Source: Competibacteraceae bacterium UBA2792 (GTDB lineage Bacteria > Pseudomonadota > Gammaproteobacteria > Competibacterales > Competibacteraceae). Taken from it: a DNA stretch of 10,163 bases. The notes under the pieces are model-generated. The model was given only the letters and a program-made list of their open reading frames with translations. It was not told the DNA's origin and did no database searches. Within the stretch, counting starts at the first letter, position 1; each line of letters begins with the position of its first letter. The stretch covers positions 1 to 10,163 of the forward strand of contig DEHU01000135.1 of the NCBI GenBank assembly GCA_002352125.1, given 5' to 3'. This document shows positions 1-6,781 of this stretch, piece after piece. Position numbers and translations under genes: made by a program.

Positions 1-839
1 CCTTCGGCGGTGTGGTTGTAGACCACGTCCAGCAATACCTCGATATCGGCATCGTGCAACCGCTTGATCATGGTTTTGAATTCGGCCAGATCGCCGCTGC
101 TCAAATAGCGCGGTTCCGGGGCAAAAAAGCACAAGGTGCTATAGCCCCAGTAATTGCGCAGGCCGCGATCGACGAGGAATCGATCATCCACGAAAGCGTG
201 AACCGGCATCAGTTCCACGGCGGTGATGCCGAGCGACCGAAGGTATTTGACGATTTCCGGGTGGGCGAGACCGGCGAAAGTGCCACGCAGATGATGGGGA
301 ATCCCTTCGTGACGGACGGTAAAACCGCGAGGGTGGGTTTCGTAGATCAGCGTCCGCGTCCAAGGAATTTCGGGCGGACGGTCTCCCTCCCAATTGAAGC
401 TGGTATCCACCACCACGCATTTCAGCATTTCGCGAGCGTTATCGCGGGTATCGAAAGACAAGTCGGCATTGTGGTGGCCGACTTGGTAACCGCAATGTTC
501 GTCTCGCAGGTGCAACGTTCCGTAAAACTGCTTGGCGTAGGGATCGAGCAGCAGCTTATGATGGTTGAAACGGTGGCCGAGCTGAGGTTCGTAGGGTCCA
601 GAAACGCGGTAGCCATATAAAGTGCCCGGCCAGAGGCCGGGTATGTAACCGTGCCAGATCTGGTCGGTGTTTTCGGGAAGCGTCAGACGTTCGATCTCGC
701 GCTGGCCGGAGGAATCGAATAGGCACAGTTCGACTTTTTCGGCATGGGCAGAGAAGAGCGCAAAATTGACGCCTTTGCCGTCCCACGTCGCACCGAGAGG
801 GTATGGTTTACCCGGCCATACACGAGCGCGCGATGACAT
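1..839 (-). CDS. glgX: Glycogen debranching enzyme GlgX (isoamylase type), N-terminal part, cut by the left window edge
   Basis: Hydrolyses alpha-1,6 branch linkages of phosphorylase-trimmed glycogen in the cytoplasm. 279 residues are visible, a bit over 40% of the roughly 660 usual for the family. The protein starts MSSRARVWPGKPYPLGAT; an N-terminal CBM48/E-set domain fills about residues 8-110 (GVNFALFSAHAEKVELCLFD, then YGYRVSGPYEP). The catalytic GH13 barrel begins with TRTLIYETHPRGFT near residue 160, continues through AVELMPVHAF and NYWGYSTLCFFAP, and reaches conserved GH13 region I, DVVYNHTAEG, at the window edge. The catalytic Asp, Glu and Asp lie outside the window. The ATG at 839 is preceded by AGGAG (850-854, minus strand) with 10 nt spacing. 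It is the last of the four minus-strand genes, with 196 bp between it and the tus-like gene. GlgX rather than GlgB or TreZ is favoured by the start motif and the YETHPRGFT stretch. Confidence 0.93.
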   Translation of the reverse strand, partial: MSSRARVWPGKPYPLGATWDGKGVNFALFSAHAEKVELCLFDSSGQREIERLTLPENTDQIWHGYIPGLWPGTLYGYRVSGPYEPQLGHRFNHHKLLLDPYAKQFYGTLHLRDEHCGYQVGHHNADLSFDTRDNAREMLKCVVVDTSFNWEGDRPPEIPWTRTLIYETHPRGFTVRHEGIPHHLRGTFAGLAHPEIVKYLRSLGITAVELMPVHAFVDDRFLVDRGLRNYWGYSTLCFFAPEPRYLSSGDLAEFKTMIKRLHDADIEVLLDVVYNHTAE

Positions 840-887
840 AACGTTGGTGCTCCTGAAAAGTTGTTAGGTGAACGAAAGCGTGCGATT

Positions 888-931
888 CGAAAACGCGAAG
901 GAATAGGCATTGAACCGCCGAAAACGCAAAG
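888..931. repeat. Pair of 13-bp direct repeats upstream of glgX (possible operator)
   Basis: CGAAAACGCGAAG at 888-900 recurs as CGAAAACGCAAAG at 919-931, with one mismatch and exactly 31 bp (about three helical turns) from start to start. A shorter relative, CGAAAGCG, sits at 873-880. They lie 49-92 bp upstream of the glgX start in the 196-bp gap between glgX and the tus-like gene. The spacing fits a regulator binding on one DNA face, but no known operator consensus was recognised, and a convincing -35/-10 pair was not found in this gap. Chance is possible. Confidence 0.35.
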
Positions 932-1008
932 TTGGCGCGGAAGCCTCGGCGAATTCTCACCAGTTTAGGACATTTCTTTGAACGGGACTGCCAAGAAAAA
1001 ACAAGAGG

Positions 1009-1025
1009 GATTTTATGTCATCATC
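1009..1025 (+). repeat. 17-bp direct repeat, copy 1 (just downstream of the tus-like gene); possible Ter-like site
   Basis: GATTTTATGTCATCATC lies 11 bp beyond the stop codon of the minus-strand tus-like gene. It matches the copy at 1967-1983 at 16 of 17 positions, and the last 13 bases are identical. The two copies have the same orientation and closely bracket the gene. The core TATGT followed by spaced T and A resembles the E. coli Ter core TATGTTGTAACTA (7 of 12 positions by eye). Read on the minus strand it includes CATAAA, so it could instead contribute to a glgX promoter. Confidence 0.5.
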
Positions 1026-1035
1026 GAACTCAAAC

Positions 1036-1935
1036 CTACCGATAAGGATCGCGGTAACGATGAACGCGAACCGAAGGCAACAAGGGTTCGTCTTCGATCC
1101 GAACGTCAGCCCGCCGCAACCGGGAATTAACCGGCGGTTCCGGCGCCACTGCCACAAACTCGGGTAGGTTTTCGCCAAGCCGTAGCGGTACGAGAATAGG
1201 CAGAGGAGCTTGCATGAGCCGACGCTGTACTGCGCCCTCGCTCGCAGCAAAAACGATATTGGCGCGCAGGTGCGGACAAACGCTACGGATGCGCGCCAGC
1301 ATTTCATCACCGCGGATTTCCGCCAACCGCTGCAACTCCAAATGGATCTGCGGAGTCTCGACCCGCTGCTCCAACAAGCGCCGGGCAGCGGCCACACTGG
1401 TCCGCTGGATTACCCTGCCTTGCTTGGACCAGGTGAAGCCGATCTTCAGCGGCCGCTGTTCGAGCAGCGGAATGTGCCGATAAGCTTGCTTGAGGTTGAG
1501 GCGAGCAGCGCCCATGCGCCGCATTGCCAGCGCGACGGTCTCTTGGCGTCGATGCAGGTCGGCCATCGCCGCATTCGCTTCGATCCGACCCAGCGCTTTC
1601 AGCGCCAAGACAGCCGTTTTGAAGCTATTTTTGGCAAGGTTACAAGCGTGAGCGGCGGCCAAGGCGTCCGGATCGGCGCCGACGACACCGGGGCAAGTCA
1701 GCGTTTCTCGACCATCCTGGTTTTCTTCATACCAAAGAGCGCGATAAAGCCGAATGGCCTTGGTCCGCATGTCAAGCCCTTCGGCTAGCTCAAATTCGGT
1801 ACGTGATACCCAAGCTGGCAATTCCAGATTTCGACGGATGCTCGCGCAAAATACATCCAAACGCTCAAGCAACACCTCGAAGCTAATCAACAGCTCGGTT
1901 CGCAAAGAAATCGCCGACGAATCGTGTGCTTGCAT
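1036..1935 (-). CDS. Divergent Tus/Ter-family protein (replication terminus site-binding protein)
   Basis: A 299-residue protein, close to the 309 of E. coli Tus. By hand alignment from memory it follows Tus along most of its length: an N-terminal helix (FEVLLERLDVFCASIRRN); AIRLYRALWYEE against Tus ALRHFRHLFIQQ; CPGVVGADPDALAAAHACN against LPGVLCYQVDNLSQAALVS; KNSFKTAVLAL against NKLKTTFEHIV; KQAYRHIPLLEQRPLKIGF (149-167) against [20 protein letters not shown]; then a C-terminal LPILVPLRLGENLPEF and PSVRVHRYR ending, like Tus PLIALINR and PRLHLYVAD. Family knowledge: Tus binds Ter sites and stops replication forks from one side. The Tus lock-pocket residues Phe140 and His144 seem to fall on Leu136 and Arg140 here, so the arrest mechanism may differ. 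There is no clear Shine-Dalgarno before the ATG at 1935. It lies 66 bp after cysB in the same direction and is bracketed by 17-bp repeats. Membership of the family is fairly secure; fork arrest is inference. Confidence 0.75.
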   Translation of the reverse strand: MQAHDSSAISLRTELLISFEVLLERLDVFCASIRRNLELPAWVSRTEFELAEGLDMRTKAIRLYRALWYEENQDGRETLTCPGVVGADPDALAAAHACNLAKNSFKTAVLALKALGRIEANAAMADLHRRQETVALAMRRMGAARLNLKQAYRHIPLLEQRPLKIGFTWSKQGRVIQRTSVAAARRLLEQRVETPQIHLELQRLAEIRGDEMLARIRSVCPHLRANIVFAASEGAVQRRLMQAPLPILVPLRLGENLPEFVAVAPEPPVNSRLRRADVRIEDEPLLPSVRVHRYRDPYR

Positions 1936-1966
1936 TTTGTCGATCCGTTCGTTTCAACGCTTTGTT

Positions 1967-1983
1967 GATATTATGTCATCATC
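1967..1983 (+). repeat. 17-bp direct repeat, copy 2 (upstream of the tus-like gene); possible Ter-like operator
   Basis: GATATTATGTCATCATC lies in the 66-bp gap between cysB and the tus-like gene, 31 bp upstream of the latter's start. It is the partner of 1009-1025. Read on the minus strand it contains CATAATAT, a plausible -10 element, but no matching -35 was seen. In E. coli, TerB overlaps the tus promoter so that Tus represses itself; the position here would suit the same arrangement. The adjoining TTTGTTGATATTA (1961-1973) also shares GTTG with the Ter core. Confidence 0.5.
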
Positions 1984-2001
1984 TCTTTACCTGCCATTAC
2001 T

Positions 2002-2976
2002 TCAACGCACCGGCAACTCCAAGCCATCAAACATGGCAATCACCTCATCGGAAGATTGTAGACGTTCCGCCATCTGCACGCGCTCCCGCAATAAATGCGG
2101 AGCGAACAATTCCACGAAATCGTACATATAACAGCGCAGAAACATGCCACGCCTAAAGCCAATCTTAGTCACATTCGCTGCAAAAAGATGACCAGCATCC
2201 AACCGCACCAAATCTTGATCTTGCTGTGAATCGTAGGCCATGCGGGCAACGATACCGACTCCCATGCCCAAACGGACATAGGTCTTGATGACGTCCGCAT
2301 CGGTCGCGGTAAATGCCACGACCGGCTTGAGCTGCACATCGCGAAACGCCTCATCCAATTGAGACCGGCCAGTAAAACCAAATACATAAGTCACTAGCGG
2401 GTACCGGGCAACATCCTGCAAAGTCAAACGGCCCAGCGCCGCCAGCGGATGACCACACGGCACCAGCACGCAACGCTGCCAAACGTAACAGGGTAGCATC
2501 ACCAAGTCTTCGAACAGCTCTAGGGACTCGGTAGCAATCGCAAAATCCACCTCACCCGACTGCACCAATTCAGCAATCTGAGCCGGCGAACCTTGATGAA
2601 CCTGCAAGTTGACGGCCGGATAGCGCTCCCGAAAAGCTTTGATCACAGGTGGCAAAGCATAGCGAGCTTGAGTATGCGTTGTCGCGATAGAGAGATCGCC
2701 GCGCCGGTCATCGCGATACTCTTCGGCCAACATTTGAATATTGTTGACTTCGCGCAAGATATTTTCGGCTTTCGCGATAATTTGCCGGCCAACAGGAGTC
2801 ACCTCGGTCAAATGTTTGCCATTACGGCCAAACAGCTCTACCCCCAATTCCTCCTCCAAAAGGCGCAACTGTTTGCTGATGCCCGGCTGTGAGGTATACA
2901 AACTATCCGCCGCCGCAGAAATATTCAGGTTATTACGAACGATAGCCGTCAGATAACGCAACTGCTGCAGCTTCAC
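2002..2976 (-). CDS. cysB: LysR-family transcriptional regulator CysB
   Basis: Master activator of cysteine biosynthesis and sulfate or sulfonate assimilation genes, responding to N-acetylserine and O-acetylserine in characterised relatives. The start chosen is GTG at 2976, giving VKLQQLRYL; this matches E. coli MKLQQLRYI and gives 324 residues, the same length as the E. coli protein. A GGAG lies 6 nt upstream (2984-2987). The in-frame ATG at 3018 would add 14 residues not found in the family. The winged helix-turn-helix spans about residues 1-60 (ISAAADSLYTSQPGISKQLR). The effector domain starts near 90 and has the CysB signature ATTHTQARYALP (Thr100, Thr102 and Gln103 of the E. coli inducer site) and FTATDADVIKTYVRLGMG around 202. 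The C-terminal TKIGFRRGMFLRCYMYDF block is also typical. The start overlaps the glgB tail by 44 nt, implying cotranscription with, or termination inside, glgB. A paralogue such as Cbl is less likely given the uniform match. Confidence 0.95.
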   Translation of the reverse strand: MKLQQLRYLTAIVRNNLNISAAADSLYTSQPGISKQLRLLEEELGVELFGRNGKHLTEVTPVGRQIIAKAENILREVNNIQMLAEEYRDDRRGDLSIATTHTQARYALPPVIKAFRERYPAVNLQVHQGSPAQIAELVQSGEVDFAIATESLELFEDLVMLPCYVWQRCVLVPCGHPLAALGRLTLQDVARYPLVTYVFGFTGRSQLDEAFRDVQLKPVVAFTATDADVIKTYVRLGMGVGIVARMAYDSQQDQDLVRLDAGHLFAANVTKIGFRRGMFLRCYMYDFVELFAPHLLRERVQMAERLQSSDEVIAMFDGLELPVR

Positions 2977-5221
2977 GACAAACTCCACCCGATCCCGCTT
3001 CGCTAAGGTCCACCGCATCGGGCACGAGTATCACACCCGTCAGCGGAGGCAAATCTACCACCAGCGAACAAGGCTGCCCCATGTGAAATACCGGAACGGC
3101 ACAAATATCGCCATTGGCGCTACCACCACCACCGTAGCGGAGCGCATCCGAATTTAGCACCTCTCGATATAAGCCAGGCAACGGCACACCAACGCGATAA
3201 CCAAAACGCGCCATCGCCGCAAAATTGAACACAACTATCACGACTTGATGATTGCCGCTGCAACGCAAATAAACCACGATCGACTGAGTGGCATCGCGAC
3301 AATCCAACCATTCGAAGCCTTCCTGAGTAAATTCATAAACATGAAGGCCCGCCAAAGACCGATACAAACCGTTCAGATCGCGAATCAACGACTGGATACC
3401 CCGGTGTTCCGGTTGACCTAGCAATTCCCAGTCCAGCGCCCAGTCATAACTCCACTCCCGCTCTTGAGCAAGCTCGCCACCCATGAACAGAAATTTCTTG
3501 CCCGGATAAGTCCACATGTAGACATAGAGCAAGCGCAAGCTGGCGAAGCGCTGGCGTCGATCTCCCGGCATCCGCGCAAACAGCGACCCTTTGCCGTGAA
3601 CCACTTCATCGTGCGACAGAGGCAACATGAAATTTTCGGTAAAGGCGTACAGCAATCCGAAGGTCAGCAGCTCGTGATGGTAGCGGCGCAGAGCCGGATC
3701 GAGGGCTAGATACTCCAGCGTATCGTGCATCCAACCCATGTTCCATTTCATGCCGAACCCCAGACCGCCCATCCAAGAAGGCCGAGTGACCAGCGGCCAA
3801 GCAGTGGATTCCTCGGCGATCATCAACACGCCCGGAAAACGACGGTGGACGATTTCGTTCAGCTCGCGCACGAATGCGATCGCCTCCAGATTTTCGTTTC
3901 CACCAAAAGGGTTGGGCACCCATTCGCCAGACTCGCGCGCATAATCCAAATACAGCATGGACGCGACGGCATCGACTCTCAAGCCATCCAGATGACATTC
4001 TTCTAGCCAAAAACAAGCGCTGGCCAACAGAAAATTTTTTACTTGGTTACGGCCGTAATCGAAAACCAAGGTTCCCCAACCACGATGTTCGCGGCGAGTC
4101 GGATCCTCGTACTCGTAAAGATGCGTACCGTCGAACCGTGCCAGGCCATGAGCGTCTTTGGGAAAATGGCCAGGTACCCAATCCAAAATCACACCGATGC
4201 CGGCTTGGTGGCAATAATCCACAAACTGGCGGAAATCGTTCAAAGTGCCATACCGGCTGGTCGGGGCAAAATAACCGGTCGGCTGATAACCCCAAGACGC
4301 ATCCAACGGATGCTCGGTGATCGGCATCAACTCGATGTGCGTGAAACCGAGCGAGACGACATACGCGACCAGCCGGTGCGCCAGTTCCTGGTAGGAGAGG
4401 TACTCACCGTTATTCCGCTGCCAAGAGCCAAGATGCACCTCGTAGATAGATAGTGGCGCCTGGGACCAATTTTGCCGCCGCCGCCGCGACATCCAAACTT
4501 CATCGCGCCAAGAATACGCGGCGTTGCCGACGACGATCGAGGCAACGGCCGGTCGCAGCTCGAAGCAACGGCCGTAAGGATCGCTCTTGCGCAACAGCTC
4601 ACCCGTTCCTCGAACGCGGATTTCGAACTGATAACGCGTTCCCGCGACGGCTTCGGGCACGAACAACTCCCATACGTGACCACGCCGACGCAGCGGATGA
4701 TGCAGGCCATCCCAATCGTTGAAGTCGCCCACAACGCTGACCCGCTCGGCGTTCGGCGCCCAAACCGAAAATAAGACTCCGGCGATACCGTCAACCGACC
4801 GCAGGTGCGCCCCCAACACACGGTAAGCGTGCAGATGGCGCCCCTCGTTGAACAGATGCAGATCGTATAGGCTTAACTGCGAGGGGAATCCATAAGGATC
4901 ATAAGCCACGCGCTCCCGGCCGCTGGCATCGATCCACGCCAGCCGATAGCGCGTGGGTAACGCATCGGCAGCGCCTTGCCATTCGAACAAGTCAGTACCG
5001 GCCAAACGCCGAAGAGGCTGGCCGATATCGGCTAGCTCGGCCTGCTGGGCACCGGGTAAAAACGCGCGGATCACCGCACGTTCGCCGCGACCGTGGCGAC
5101 CCAGCACGGTAAATGGGTCGGGGTGGCATCCCTCGTGTAGCAAGGCGGCATCGTGGCCGAGTTGGTCGTCGACCGACCGAGCTTGGTTCAAGTCGTCATC
5201 GCTATGATCAGAGCGCGTCAT
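2933..5221 (-). CDS. glgB: 1,4-alpha-glucan (glycogen) branching enzyme GlgB
   Basis: Cuts alpha-1,4 chains and re-attaches them through alpha-1,6 bonds during glycogen synthesis. From the ATG at 5221 it has 762 residues (E. coli 728). Order: an N1 E-set domain from about residue 28 (LLHEGCHPDPFTVLGRHG); the CBM48 N2 domain at about 120-220 (GVLFSVWAPNAERVSVVGDF); the GH13 barrel from about 250 (IYEVHLGSW, WGYQPTGYFAPTSRYG); and a C-terminal beta-domain. Catalytic residues are visible: nucleophile Asp417 (DGLRVDAVASMLY), acid/base Glu470 (LMIAEESTAW) and Asp538 (LPLSHDEVVHGKGS), each 12 beyond E. coli Asp405, Glu458 and Asp526. The frame is open upstream to a TTG at 5296, but those 25 residues do not look like family sequence; no strong Shine-Dalgarno precedes the ATG either. 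The tail after PPLTGVILVPDAVDL is extended by roughly 25 residues, and the last 14 codons overlap cysB. Confidence 0.97.
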   Translation of the reverse strand: MTRSDHSDDDLNQARSVDDQLGHDAALLHEGCHPDPFTVLGRHGRGERAVIRAFLPGAQQAELADIGQPLRRLAGTDLFEWQGAADALPTRYRLAWIDASGRERVAYDPYGFPSQLSLYDLHLFNEGRHLHAYRVLGAHLRSVDGIAGVLFSVWAPNAERVSVVGDFNDWDGLHHPLRRRGHVWELFVPEAVAGTRYQFEIRVRGTGELLRKSDPYGRCFELRPAVASIVVGNAAYSWRDEVWMSRRRRQNWSQAPLSIYEVHLGSWQRNNGEYLSYQELAHRLVAYVVSLGFTHIELMPITEHPLDASWGYQPTGYFAPTSRYGTLNDFRQFVDYCHQAGIGVILDWVPGHFPKDAHGLARFDGTHLYEYEDPTRREHRGWGTLVFDYGRNQVKNFLLASACFWLEECHLDGLRVDAVASMLYLDYARESGEWVPNPFGGNENLEAIAFVRELNEIVHRRFPGVLMIAEESTAWPLVTRPSWMGGLGFGMKWNMGWMHDTLEYLALDPALRRYHHELLTFGLLYAFTENFMLPLSHDEVVHGKGSLFARMPGDRRQRFASLRLLYVYMWTYPGKKFLFMGGELAQEREWSYDWALDWELLGQPEHRGIQSLIRDLNGLYRSLAGLHVYEFTQEGFEWLDCRDATQSIVVYLRCSGNHQVVIVVFNFAAMARFGYRVGVPLPGLYREVLNSDALRYGGGGSANGDICAVPVFHMGQPCSLVVDLPPLTGVILVPDAVDLSEAGSGGVCREAAAVALSDGYRS

Positions 5222-5255
5222 CTCAGGAAGGCTGCCGTCCAGGTCACCCGATCTC

Positions 5256-5283
5256 CGTCCCGAGCAACCCCAGCTTCGGGACG
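5256..5283. promoter_or_regulatory. 8-bp perfect inverted repeat in the divergent glgB-glgC control region
   Basis: CGTCCCGA (5256-5263) and CGTCCCGA on the other strand (plus strand TCGGGACG, 5276-5283) form a perfect 8-bp inverted repeat with a 12-nt loop; GC/GC inside could extend the stem with a one-base bulge. The right arm recurs: TTCGGGAC occurs at 5275-5282 and again at 5306-5313, 31 bp apart. The element sits 35 bp upstream of the glgB ATG, so it could be a dyad operator or a hairpin in the glgB leader RNA. There is no U-tract, which argues against an intrinsic terminator. Confidence 0.4.
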
Positions 5284-5305
5284 CTACAAGTGGCAATAGA
5301 TTGCA

Positions 5306-5330
5306 TTCGGGACCTACTATATAAATGTTC
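5306..5330. promoter_or_regulatory. AT-rich promoter-like stretch between glgB and glgC
   Basis: ACTATATAAATG (5316-5327) is the only markedly AT-rich stretch in the otherwise GC-rich 213-bp gap. TATATA is self-complementary and could serve as a -10 element for either direction: TATAAA towards glgC, TATAGT on the minus strand towards glgB. No good -35 hexamer is found at 16-18 bp, so an activator-dependent promoter is possible. It would leave leaders of roughly 90-100 nt on both transcripts. The position suggests function; the sequence match alone is weak. Confidence 0.3.
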
Positions 5331-5434
5331 CGACGCCCATTTGCGGACGCCCTGGCCGAAAAGCTGCCTCAAAACGCCGCCCGGCCTCCGAACCCGAAAA
5401 CCGGGAAATCATAGCAGAGAGGGACACCAAACGC

Positions 5435-6706
5435 ATGAGTGCCGCTATCACCTCACGCTTCGTCAGTCGCCTGACCCGGGAAACGCTCGCGCTCGTCCTG
5501 GCCGGTGGCCGCGGTAGCCGACTCAAACAGCTCACGCTGTGGCGAGCCAAGCCAGCGACTCCTTTCGGCGGCAAATACCGGATCATCGACTTTCCGCTCT
5601 CCAACTGCATCAACTCGGGAATCCGGCGAATTTGCGTGCTGACTCAGTATAAGGCCCACTCCTTGATTCAGCACATCCAGCGCGGCTGGGGATTCTTGCG
5701 CGGCGAATTTGGCGAATTCGTGGAGCTGCTGCCAGCCCAGCAGCGCATCGACGAAGCATCGTGGTATCGAGGAACCGCCGATGCCGTCTATCAAAACCTG
5801 GATATCATCCGCAATCACGAACCCGAATTCGTGCTGATTCTGGCCGGCGATCACATCTACAAAATGGACTACGGGCCGATGCTAGCCCATCATGTAGAAA
5901 GCAAGGCAGATGTCACGATCGGCAGCGTCGAAGTTCCGCGGGAGCGGGCTTGCGAATTTGGCGTGCTGACGGTGAACGAACGCAACGAGGTGCTTCGGTT
6001 CGAGGAAAAACCCAAAGAGCCCGAGACCTTGCCGGGGCGAGAAAACGTAGCGCTAGCTTCGATGGGAATTTACGTGTTCAATACACAGTTCCTGTTCGAA
6101 CGGCTAATCGAGGATGCGGATACGGCGGAATCCAACCACGACTTCGCCAAAGATATCCTGCCACCACTGATCGGCCGACACCGGGTAGTAACTTATCCGT
6201 TTCGCGACGTGCAAACCAAGGCCCAAAGTTACTGGCGCGATGTCGGGACCGTGGACGCGTTCTGGGAAGCAAATATGGAATTGGTCGGCGTGGATCCGGA
6301 GTTGAATCTCTACGACGGACATTGGCCGATCTGGACCTACCTGGATCAGTCGCCTCCTGCTAAGTTCGTTTTCGACGACGACGGTCGTCGGGGCATGGCG
6401 GTCGATTCGATGGTGGCGGATGGTTGCATTATTTCCGGCGGCTACGTGAATCACTCGCTATTATTCTCTGGAGTCCAGGTTCATTCCTACGTTCGGTTGC
6501 GGGATGCGGTGGTGCTGCCCGGCGTCGATATCGGCCGCTATTGCCAGCTCAGCAAAGTGATCATCGACCGGGCATGCATCATTCCGCCCGGAACAGTAGT
6601 CGGCGAAAATCCCGAAGAAGACGCGCGGCGTTTTTATCGGACCGAGCGGGGTGTGGTCCTGATTACGCGCGAAATGTTGGGTCAAGAATCGCCCCGCGTT
6701 CGTTAA
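5435..6706 (+). CDS. glgC: Glucose-1-phosphate adenylyltransferase (ADP-glucose pyrophosphorylase) GlgC
   Basis: Makes ADP-glucose from ATP and glucose-1-phosphate, the committed and allosterically controlled step of bacterial glycogen synthesis; the enzyme is a cytoplasmic homotetramer. 423 residues (E. coli 431). The nucleotidyltransferase domain opens with [11 protein letters not shown] (about 20-30), [20 protein letters not shown] and [15 protein letters not shown] and [16 protein letters not shown] follow; [10 protein letters not shown] holds the catalytic metal-binding Asp; FEEKP has the glucose-1-phosphate-binding Lys; then LASMGIYVF and [12 protein letters not shown]. The C-terminal left-handed beta-helix regulatory domain runs from about 300 to [24 protein letters not shown], nearly identical to E. 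coli. The ATG at 5435 follows GAGAGGGA (5417-5424) at good spacing. It is the first gene of the rightward operon and divergent from glgB. The N-terminal effector region is E. coli-like, but the activator specificity cannot be read from sequence. Confidence 0.98.
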   Translation: MSAAITSRFVSRLTRETLALVLAGGRGSRLKQLTLWRAKPATPFGGKYRIIDFPLSNCINSGIRRICVLTQYKAHSLIQHIQRGWGFLRGEFGEFVELLPAQQRIDEASWYRGTADAVYQNLDIIRNHEPEFVLILAGDHIYKMDYGPMLAHHVESKADVTIGSVEVPRERACEFGVLTVNERNEVLRFEEKPKEPETLPGRENVALASMGIYVFNTQFLFERLIEDADTAESNHDFAKDILPPLIGRHRVVTYPFRDVQTKAQSYWRDVGTVDAFWEANMELVGVDPELNLYDGHWPIWTYLDQSPPAKFVFDDDGRRGMAVDSMVADGCIISGGYVNHSLLFSGVQVHSYVRLRDAVVLPGVDIGRYCQLSKVIIDRACIIPPGTVVGENPEEDARRFYRTERGVVLITREMLGQESPRVR

Positions 6707-6781
6707 ACGGCGCGCGACACGATTCCGGTTTCCGCAACGCGTTCACACAATCTCAACAATACTGCCAAGGAGTTATCACGC

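Noticed and set aside
991..1006. T-rich stretch (TTGTTTTTTCTTG on the minus strand) after the tus-like gene as a terminator
   Set aside because: No GC-rich hairpin precedes the T-run, so an intrinsic terminator cannot be supported.
1015..1167. Plus-strand ORF of 50 codons starting inside the 17-bp repeat, with AAGAGGG just upstream
   Set aside because: It runs antisense through the conserved C-terminal part of the tus-like gene, has no recognisable features and is short; the purine-rich stretch is most likely chance.
2977..3018. CysB extended by 14 residues from the ATG at 3018
   Set aside because: The GTG at 2976 restores the exact family start (V/M-KLQQLRY) and the 324-residue length, and has a GGAG at suitable spacing.
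3991..3999. GATGACATT within glgB, resembling the inverse of the 17-bp repeat core
   Set aside because: Only eight bases match and they encode conserved GlgB sequence, so chance is the simpler explanation.
5222..5296. Longer GlgB reading from a TTG at 5296
   Set aside because: The 25 extra residues show no family similarity and run into the inverted repeat and control region; the ATG at 5221 gives a normal N-terminus.
5291..5306. TGGCAATAGATTGCAT resembling a sigma-54 -24/-12 promoter before glgC
   Set aside because: Only 9 nt lie between GG and GC instead of the strictly kept 10, so it should not be functional as a sigma-54 promoter.
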